Origin: Burkholderiales bacterium
GTDB lineage: Bacteria; Pseudomonadota; Gammaproteobacteria; Burkholderiales; Usitatibacteraceae
Length of the DNA stretch: 12,656 bases
Assembly (NCBI GenBank): GCA_014378085.1
Contig: JACMOJ010000347.1
Coordinates: 1 to 12,656 of the forward strand
Direction: 5' to 3'
Under the pieces are notes generated by a model. That model was not told the origin of the DNA. It searched no databases and saw only the letters and a list, made by a program, of their open reading frames with translations. Of the stretch, positions 1-6,135 are shown in pieces. Position numbers and translations under genes: made by a program. Each line of letters starts with the position of its first letter. Positions within the stretch are counted from its first letter, which is position 1.

Positions 1-377
1 GGCGCGCTTTCTTTCGCATGTGCCCCAACGTCGGGTTTTGAGCGGATTAAAAACCACCAAGCCGCAAACGCAATGATGGCGCCGAACAGAGTGGCGAGCT
101 CCTTACCAAGCACCAAAGGTATGAACGCGCCACTCACAGCACCAAACACCGCGCCGATACCGACCACCTGTCACGCCGCACGCAAACCCGCGCGACGAAT
201 GAGCAGAAAGGCGGGTGCGCCAAACACAATGGCGATGGCATAGGTGATGAGGCTATCGCGGAGCGCTAGCACTGCGATGCGGGCGAGGTCGTTACTTGGC
301 TCAACCCAGACCGTGCGGAACACGGCGGCGAAGATGCCGATGACGAGCGGTGTGAGTATGAGGTTGGCGGGCTTCAT
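1..377 (-). pseudogene. Multi-pass membrane protein gene with in-frame TGA, partial
   Basis: Reading from the ATG at 375-377, the frame encodes 68 residues beginning MKPANLILTP and ending GLRAA, then meets TGA at 171-173. The same frame then stays open for a further 56 codons to the window edge (starting QVVGIGAVFGAVSG, later FGAIIAFAAWWFLI). Both halves are strongly hydrophobic: about two membrane helices before the stop (near residues 5-21 and 42-62) and two after it. This fits one polytopic inner-membrane protein with a single nonsense codon; CGA to TGA would explain it. I do not recognise the family. The start has a weak GGA six bases upstream. It lies 79 bases downstream of the DUF4197 gene on the same strand and may have been co-transcribed with it. 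Sequencing error or readthrough cannot be excluded. The true 3' end is outside the window. Confidence 0.6.
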
Positions 378-442
378 GTTTCGTCCAAGGAAAAGTCTCG
401 CGACTCAAGACTCAACGCAGTACAAACAGCTGGCTGAAGTTC

Positions 443-472
443 ATCGCAACACCCCATTATCGCAACACCCCA
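443..472. repeat. 16-bp tandem duplication at the 3' end of the DUF4197 gene
   Basis: The 14-mer ATCGCAACACCCCA occurs at 443-456 and again at 459-472, a 16-base period. On the minus strand the right copy is the last coding part of the DUF4197 gene (Gly-Val-Leu-Arg then TAA). The left copy repeats it directly after the stop and would end in TGA. It looks like a small slipped-strand duplication over the stop codon. No function is evident. Confidence 0.7.
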
Positions 473-1224
473 AACATGCGCCGCAAAATATCACTCCCCG
501 CGCCGACCGGGTCTAGGCGAATTTTCTTCTCCTCCTCACCAATCATGAAGTAGAGCCCATCCAACGCTTTGGCGGTCACGTGCGTTTCGACTTTGCGTTG
601 CTCGGGTTTGAGTTTCACCAAACCGGTCTGCTCAACCTGCCCCGCCAGCGCGTTGTACTGTTTAGCTAAGCCAATCCGATCGGTCACACCCGCCACGATT
701 GGCAGGAATTTATCGTTGAGCAGTTTCGCCGTTTTGTCTTTGAAAAAATTGGTGACGGCGTTGTCGCCGCCAGTGAGAATAGCCTTTGCGTCTTGTACCG
801 TCATCGATTCCACTGCGTCTGACAGCAGCTTCTTCGCCTGCGGCACCGCTTGCTCGGCGGCACGATTGATACCGAGTTTCAAATCATCGATGTCGCGCCC
901 TTTGCCGATCATCTTAAGTGCACGATCGGCTTTATTGATCTAATCGGGCAACGGGATACGTACGCGCTCGTTACCCCAGAAGCCGTTTTGTTTACCGAGT
1001 AGTTGCACCGCGATGTCTGCACCGCGCTCCAGTGCAGCTTTGACACCAGCGCTGGCGTCTTTTTGTGTAAGCTCCGCTAGCGAAAATGCTTGACTGATAC
1101 CTAAGCGCCCGCCTAAAACGAGCGCCGCAGCGATCATGGCGACAGCCACTAACGACCCCCGCCGCAACGGATCAGCCGGTGCACTCGGCGAAGTTTGCTG
1201 CCGTAGAAATTGTTTTGATTTCAT
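457..1224 (-). pseudogene. DUF4197 family exported protein gene interrupted by in-frame TAG
   Basis: The frame runs from ATG at 1222-1224 to TAA at 457-459, broken once by TAG at 940-942. Before the stop there are 94 residues: a basic N-terminus, a hydrophobic segment (SLVAVAMIAAALVLGG) that fits a signal peptide or anchor, then the start of the DUF4197 domain (LTQKDASAGVKAALERGAD, WGNERVRIPLPD). After the stop the same frame continues with INKADRALKMIGKG, then AILTGGDNAVTNFF, KFLPIV, and the typical C-terminus (ALDGLYFMIGEEEKKIR, DPVGAGSDILRRMFG). The full domain is thus present in one frame, so this is one gene with a nonsense codon, not two genes. Family function is unknown; members are exported proteins of about 220-260 residues. 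I chose the second of two ATGs because AGGA at 1232-1235 sits seven bases before it; the ATG at 1228-1230 abuts the ribosome site. Confidence 0.85.
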
Positions 1225-1296
1225 GGTCATGTCCTTTCATTTTGGTCGCGGCGTTGGAAGGCGGAGCCGCCAGCGGAAATGGCGCGCAAAAACTGA

Positions 1297-1325
1297 TTGA
1301 CAGCCACCGGCGATACCAGTAACTT
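1297..1325 (+). promoter_or_regulatory. Candidate sigma-70 promoter for the RND operon
   Basis: A perfect -35 TTGACA (1297-1302) is followed after 17 bases by TAACTT (1320-1325), a poor -10 with three consensus matches. It lies in the divergent spacer 1231-1491, upstream of the adaptor gene. The -10 overlaps an inverted repeat. Prediction by eye only. Confidence 0.35.
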
Positions 1326-1344
1326 ACCAGCCAGTCAGTTACTG
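1317..1344. promoter_or_regulatory. Inverted repeat, candidate operator
   Basis: CAGTAACT (1317-1324) and AGTTACTG (1337-1344) are exact reverse complements separated by 12 bases, so the half-site centres are 20 bases apart, about two helical turns. The left arm covers the candidate -10 of the RND operon. Position and spacing fit a dimeric repressor site, but no regulator gene is in the window and the binder is unknown. Confidence 0.35.
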
Positions 1345-1372
1345 CGATTGTATCTGTTCATTGTGCTCTCCC

Positions 1373-1398
1373 CCGGTTCTATCCGCCGGTTCTATCCG
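1373..1398. repeat. 13-bp direct repeat, two copies
   Basis: CCGGTTCTATCCG occurs twice back to back (1373-1385 and 1386-1398), followed by a partial third copy (CCGGTGCCAT). It lies between the candidate promoter and the adaptor start, in a leader rich in CCGG and CCGCC. No function is evident. Confidence 0.6.
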
Positions 1399-1491
1399 CC
1401 GGTGCCATCTGCCATCCCCCGGCACCCTCCGCCAACGCTTTCCTTGCACGCCTTTTCCCGGCAAGTTTGACCATGTATTCAGGACATCGCT

Positions 1492-2865
1492 ATGTTTTCC
1501 CGCCCCATGTTTACTCACGATCATAGCCCGCGCAAGTTGCTGCCGACTACCCGTAACGCTACCCAAAATTTCAGCAGCCTCGGCACGGTGTTATCGGTGT
1601 CCTTGTCGGTATTGTTGTTGGCAGGCGGTATCACCGGCTGCGGCAAAAACGAAACGCCTGCGCCGACCATCCGCCCGGCACTCGCCTACAAGATTCCTCC
1701 CGGCGGCGGCACCGATATCGATGTCTATTCCGGCGACATTCGTGCCCGCTACGAAGTTGACCACGCCTTTCGCGTTGGTGGCAAGATCGCGCGGCGTCTG
1801 GTCGACGCGGGGGCCACCGTCAAGCGCGGTCAACCGCTGGCAGAGTTAGACCCGCAAGATGTAAAACTTGCCGCCGATGCCGCTCGTTCGCAAGTCACCG
1901 CACAACAAACCGAAGCAGATTTTGCTGAGGCCGAGTTGAAGCGTTATCGCGATTTATTTGCCAAGGGTTTTATTAGCCAATCCGCACTTGATCAAAAAAG
2001 CAACGTTGCCAACGCGGCCCGCGCCCGGCTCGATGCACAGAAGGCGACCGCCAGCGTTTCGCTGAATCAAGCTGGTTACGCCACACTCGTCGCGCAAACC
2101 GATGGTGTGGTGACCCAAGTCAGCGCCGAGGCAGGCCAGGTGGTCGCACAGGGACAGAGCATTCTAAAAGTCGCGAACCCGAATGAACTCGAACTCGCCA
2201 TTGCCATCCCGGAGTCACGCATCGGTGAGTTTCGTGGCGCGAACCGTGGCGCAAACAGTGGTGCAAATAGTGGCGCAAACCGTGGCGCAAACAGTGGTGC
2301 AAATAGTGTTGCGAACCTCGGCGCGAACCTTGGCACGAACCTCGGCACGAACCAAGCGCGGCCAATTCGTGTGCATCTTTGGTCGAATCCTGATGTCTTT
2401 TACCCCGGCAGGGTCCGTGAAGTGTCCGGCGCGGCCGACGCAGTGACCCGTACCTACGCGGTGCGTATCGCGGTTGACGCCGGCAAATCTAACAACGACG
2501 CAATTGGCCTTGGCATGTCCGCATTCGCCGCATTTGTTGGCAACATCGAGCCTGGCACCTTTGCCGTGCCGCTTTCCGCGTTATACGCAAACGGTAAGAG
2601 CACCGGCGTTTGGCAAATTAACGCGGACGGCAAAGTGAGTTTGAAATCGGTGACGGTGATTCAGTACCGTGAGACCAACGCGCTGGTGAAATCCGATCAA
2701 GTCAAGCCAGGCGACACCATCGTTGCCGCTGGCGTGCAAAAACTACGCGATGGTGAAGTCGTAAAACCGTTAATCGATCCACAAGTAAAGGGCGACGGCA
2801 AAGTTGCCGTTGCACCGATCGTCAATGACGAATCAACCAGTGTTGCCGCTTCGGCCAAGCGATAG
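1492..2865 (+). CDS. RND efflux periplasmic adaptor (membrane fusion) lipoprotein
   Basis: Predicted HlyD/AcrA-type adaptor of 457 residues that links an inner-membrane RND pump to an outer-membrane channel across the periplasm. A hydrophobic segment (about 31-47) ends in the lipobox ITGC, placing the acylated Cys at residue 50. The first lipoyl half follows (about 76-122, with GGKIARRLVDAGATVKRGQ), then the alpha-hairpin (about 123-195), the second lipoyl half (DGVVTQVSAEAGQVVAQGQ, about 204-222), the beta-barrel (WSNPDVFYPGRVREVSGAAD, VTRTYAVRIAV) and a membrane-proximal domain. AGGA at 1481-1484 lies seven bases before the ATG and supports this start; the region ahead of the lipobox is unusually long. 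Oddity: residues 249-288 are ten Gly-Ala-Asn-X tetrapeptides inserted at the front of the barrel domain. The gene lies 33 bases before its RND partner. Substrate cannot be told. Confidence 0.9.
   Translation: MFSRPMFTHDHSPRKLLPTTRNATQNFSSLGTVLSVSLSVLLLAGGITGCGKNETPAPTIRPALAYKIPPGGGTDIDVYSGDIRARYEVDHAFRVGGKIARRLVDAGATVKRGQPLAELDPQDVKLAADAARSQVTAQQTEADFAEAELKRYRDLFAKGFISQSALDQKSNVANAARARLDAQKATASVSLNQAGYATLVAQTDGVVTQVSAEAGQVVAQGQSILKVANPNELELAIAIPESRIGEFRGANRGANSGANSGANRGANSGANSVANLGANLGTNLGTNQARPIRVHLWSNPDVFYPGRVREVSGAADAVTRTYAVRIAVDAGKSNNDAIGLGMSAFAAFVGNIEPGTFAVPLSALYANGKSTGVWQINADGKVSLKSVTVIQYRETNALVKSDQVKPGDTIVAAGVQKLRDGEVVKPLIDPQVKGDGKVAVAPIVNDESTSVAASAKR
2236..2355 (+). repeat. 12-bp in-frame tandem repeat, ten units, in the adaptor gene
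   Basis: Ten 12-base units of the type GGCGCAAACAGT encode GANR, GANS, GANS, GANR, GANS, GANS, VANL, GANL, GTNL, GTNQ. The first six units are nearly an exact 36-base repeat (three units, twice); the last four are more diverged. The period is a multiple of three, so copy changes keep the frame. The array separates ESRIGEFR from the barrel strand RPIRVHLWSNP, where adaptors normally have a few residues. Confidence 0.95.
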
Positions 2866-2898
2866 TCGTCAGTCGTCAGTCATTATTAGCAGGCCAAC

Positions 2899-5800
2899 AT
2901 GACCAAAACCAATCTCTCTGAATGGGCGCTAAAGAACCAGTCACTGGTGCTTTACCTCATTGTCATTATCGGTATTGCTGGAATCTTCTCGTATGGCAGA
3001 TTAGGCCAATCCGAAGACCCGCCGTTTACCTTTAAAGCGATGACCATCCGCACCATCTGGCCGGGTGCCTCGGTGGCCGAGGTGGATCAGCAAGTCACTG
3101 ACCGCATCGAGAAAAAATTGCAAGAGGTGCCAAATCTGTACTTCATCCGCAGCTACTCGCGACCGGGTGAATCGATGATTCTGTTTTTTGTCGACGACGC
3201 AGTCCCCGCCTCCGCCGTTCCCGAAACACAGTACCAGGTGCGCAAGCGGGTGGGCGATATTCGCGGCACGCTGCCGCAAGGCGTGGTCGGCCCGTTTTTT
3301 AATGACGAATTTGGCGATACGTTTGGCAACATCTTTGCGTTAACCGGCGAAGGTTACAGCTACGCAGACAAAAAGGTCTACGTTGATCGTATCCGTCGCG
3401 AGTTGTTGCGGGTACCGGATGTTGCCAAGGTCGAGATATTTGGCGAGCAAGAGGAGAAGATTTACATCGAACTCTCTAACGTCAAACTTGCGAACCTTGG
3501 CATCGATGGCGCAACCATCATTGCCGCGATGCAAGCGCAGAACGCGGTCACACCCGGCGGCGTATTTGAGACCGCGACGGACAAAATTTATGTGCGCTCG
3601 TCGGGCCGCTTTGCCGACGTTGACGCTATCCGCAATTTCACGCTGCGCGCCAACGGGCGCGTGATCAAAATCGGCGATGTGGCCACCGTCAAACGTGATT
3701 ACGTTGATCCCGCGTTCACCAAAATGCGCTACCTCGGCAAAGAAGCGATGGGCATCGGCATTGCCATGCGCGCGGGTGGCGATATTGTCACGCTTGGCCA
3801 TAATCTTGACGACGCATTTGGACGCATCGAAAAAACCCTGCCGGTCGGGATCGAGCTTCACCGGGTGAACGACCAGCCGCGCGCGGTACGCGCCAGTGTT
3901 GGTGAATTTATACGTTCGCTTGCCGAGGCCGTCATCATCGTCCTCGCGGTCACATTTTTTAGCTTGGGCATGCGCTCTGGTTTTGTTGTCGCACTCTCCA
4001 TCCCGCTGGTGCTCGCCGCGACGTTTGTTTGCATGAATATCTTTAACGTCGGCCTGCACAAGATTTCGCTTGGTGCGCTGATCCTTGCGTTGGGTTTGTT
4101 GGTCGATGACGCCATCATCGCGGTCGAAATGATGGCCATTAAAATGGAACAAGGCTGGGACCGGACCAAAGCGGCGAGTTTCGCCTACACGTCCACCGCC
4201 TTTCCGATGCTCGCCGGCACATTGGTCACCGCAGCGGGCTTCCTGCCGATTGCCACCGCCAAGTCGAGCACCGGCGAATACACCATTGCGATTTTCCAAG
4301 TCACCACGTTGGCACTGTTGCTGTCATGGTTTGCGGCGGTGATTTTTATTCCCTATCTCGGTTATCACTTTCTGCCCGATTACGTGAACGGTAAGCCGGT
4401 AATTACGCCGCGCACGCGGCGTATCGCCGGTTGGATTCGCAAGATTCCGTTGCTCGGGGAGCGTCTGGCCAAACGTCTGGTGCCAGACGGGGCGACACAT
4501 TCGGCGCACGGCGACGCACAGGCCAGCACCTCCATCGATAGTCACCACGATGAACACGACGTTTACGACACCGCGTTTTACCGTCGCTTTCGTCGCGCGG
4601 TGGCATGGTGCGTTGAAAATAAAAAAACCGTGCTCGCCGCAACATTGGCGCTTTTTGTCGTGTCACTGCTTTGTTTTCGCTTTGTGCAGCAGCAGTTTTT
4701 CCCGTCATCCACGCGGGTGGAATTAATCATTGATGTGCGCCTCGCTGAAGGCTCGTCAATTGTCGCAACCGATCGACAGATCAAACTCTTGGAGGCCTTT
4801 CTCGACAAACAGAAGGATACTTTTGAGAACTACTCCTGTTACGTCGGCACCGGCGCACCGCGCTTCTATCTTCCACTCGATCAGCAACTCCCAAACCCGG
4901 CATTCGGCCAGTGCGTGATTACCACCAATAACGCTACGGCGCGCGAGGCGCTACGGCTTAAGCTAATTGATCTCTTTGATAAAGAGTTGCCAGAGATTCG
5001 CGGGCGGATTTCGAGACTAGAAAATGGCCCGCCGGTTGGTTTCCCGATTCAATACCGGATAGCGGGCGAGGACACAGAAAAACTGCGTGTTTACGCCACA
5101 GAGATTGCCGATATTTTGCGGGCAAATGGCAACCTTTCCAACATCCAAACTGATTGGTTTGAGAAATCCAAAGTTATCAAGCTGGATATCGACCAAGACA
5201 AAGCGCGCCTGCTCGGTATATCTTCTGCCGAGTTAGCGGGTTTCTTAAGCGGCTCGTTGAATGGTACACAGATCACGTTTCTGCGCGAAGGCGACAAACA
5301 AATCGAAATTCTGTTGCGTGGGCCATTGGCCGAACGCGCCAAAATTTCCCTTATCGAAAGCTTGTCGGTGCCAACCCGTTCCGGCCGCGCGGTTCCGTTA
5401 AGCCAGATTGCAAAACTACGCTACGAGTTTGAAGACCCCGTCATTTGGCGTCGTGATCGCCTGCCGACCATCACCGTCAAGGCAGATATTTACACGCCCT
5501 CGCTGCAGGCGGCCACCATTGTCGCGCAGTTAGATGGCCCGATAGCAACTCTGCGCGATAAGCTGGACGTTGGGTACCGGCTCAATACCGGCGGCGCGGT
5601 AGAGGAAAACGCCCGCGGCTCGGCTTCCATTGCCAAGGGAATGCCGCTATTCCTGCTCGCGGTGTTGACGGTGCTGATGCTGCAACTGAAGAGCTTCCAG
5701 CGCGTCATCATCGTGGTATTAACTGCCCCGCTCGGCCTGATCGGCGTCACACTGTTTTTGATCGTACTGAACAAACCTTTCGGCTTTGTCGCGATGCTCG

Positions 5801-6117
5801 GCACCATCGCGCTATTCGGCATGATCATGCGTAACTCCGTGATTCTGATCGACCAAATTGAGCAGGACATTGCAGCGGGTCACGACCGATTCCACGCGGT
5901 GATTGATGCAACGGTGCGTCGATTGCGACCCATCGTGCTGACGGCGATGGCGGCGGTGCTGGCGATGATCCCGTTGGTGCGCTCAGCCTTCTTCGGCCCA
6001 ATGGCGGTTGCCATTATGGGTGGGCTCTTGGTCGCCACGTTGTTGACACTGTTCTTCCTGCCGGCGCTATATGCGGCCTGGTTTGGGATAACGGCTGACG
6101 AAGCAAAACGTAGCTGA
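2899..6117 (+). CDS. Inner-membrane RND efflux transporter, HAE (AcrB-like) type
   Basis: Predicted proton-driven drug or organic-compound exporter of 1072 residues, the expected length for a trimeric RND pump. Helix 1 is at about residues 15-32, then a large periplasmic region to about 335, helices 2-6 (about 338-490), a cytoplasmic loop, helix 7 (about 575-595), the second periplasmic region, and helices 8-12 (about 912-1062). The proton-relay acidic pair of helix 4 is intact (GLLVDDAIIAVEMM, Asp403/Asp404). In helix 10 the AcrB Lys position reads Arg978 (MIMRNSVILIDQ), a basic residue kept. The DD motif and overall pattern fit multidrug (HAE) rather than heavy-metal (HME) pumps; this is inference. 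The loop between helices 6 and 7 has a His/Asp-rich stretch (about 534-554). It lies 33 bases after the adaptor and 18 before the patatin gene, so one operon is likely. No outer-membrane factor gene is present. Confidence 0.93.
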   Translation: MTKTNLSEWALKNQSLVLYLIVIIGIAGIFSYGRLGQSEDPPFTFKAMTIRTIWPGASVAEVDQQVTDRIEKKLQEVPNLYFIRSYSRPGESMILFFVDDAVPASAVPETQYQVRKRVGDIRGTLPQGVVGPFFNDEFGDTFGNIFALTGEGYSYADKKVYVDRIRRELLRVPDVAKVEIFGEQEEKIYIELSNVKLANLGIDGATIIAAMQAQNAVTPGGVFETATDKIYVRSSGRFADVDAIRNFTLRANGRVIKIGDVATVKRDYVDPAFTKMRYLGKEAMGIGIAMRAGGDIVTLGHNLDDAFGRIEKTLPVGIELHRVNDQPRAVRASVGEFIRSLAEAVIIVLAVTFFSLGMRSGFVVALSIPLVLAATFVCMNIFNVGLHKISLGALILALGLLVDDAIIAVEMMAIKMEQGWDRTKAASFAYTSTAFPMLAGTLVTAAGFLPIATAKSSTGEYTIAIFQVTTLALLLSWFAAVIFIPYLGYHFLPDYVNGKPVITPRTRRIAGWIRKIPLLGERLAKRLVPDGATHSAHGDAQASTSIDSHHDEHDVYDTAFYRRFRRAVAWCVENKKTVLAATLALFVVSLLCFRFVQQQFFPSSTRVELIIDVRLAEGSSIVATDRQIKLLEAFLDKQKDTFENYSCYVGTGAPRFYLPLDQQLPNPAFGQCVITTNNATAREALRLKLIDLFDKELPEIRGRISRLENGPPVGFPIQYRIAGEDTEKLRVYATEIADILRANGNLSNIQTDWFEKSKVIKLDIDQDKARLLGISSAELAGFLSGSLNGTQITFLREGDKQIEILLRGPLAERAKISLIESLSVPTRSGRAVPLSQIAKLRYEFEDPVIWRRDRLPTITVKADIYTPSLQAATIVAQLDGPIATLRDKLDVGYRLNTGGAVEENARGSASIAKGMPLFLLAVLTVLMLQLKSFQRVIIVVLTAPLGLIGVTLFLIVLNKPFGFVAMLGTIALFGMIMRNSVILIDQIEQDIAAGHDRFHAVIDATVRRLRPIVLTAMAAVLAMIPLVRSAFFGPMAVAIMGGLLVATLLTLFFLPALYAAWFGITADEAKRS

Positions 6118-6135
6118 GTTAGACTTGTCGCGTCT

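Noticed and set aside
171..173. Selenocysteine at the in-frame TGA
   Set aside because: The site lies in a basic loop next to a membrane helix of an unknown transporter-like protein, with no obvious SECIS-like hairpin just downstream and no selenoprotein family resemblance. A nonsense change is simpler.
457..912. Separate short gene starting at the ATG 910-912
   Set aside because: No Shine-Dalgarno precedes this ATG, and the frame upstream of it back to the TAG (INKADRALK) belongs to the same DUF4197 domain.
2076..2365. Minus-strand repetitive open frames (FAPRFAPLFAP type) opposite the adaptor gene
   Set aside because: They are the reverse reading of the 12-bp GANX repeat inside a solid adaptor gene.
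3340..4299. Open frame of 319 codons on the minus strand inside the RND gene
   Set aside because: It lies wholly antisense to a full-length, well-matched RND pump, has no recognisable domain, and reads as low-complexity charged sequence. It is a codon-bias shadow.
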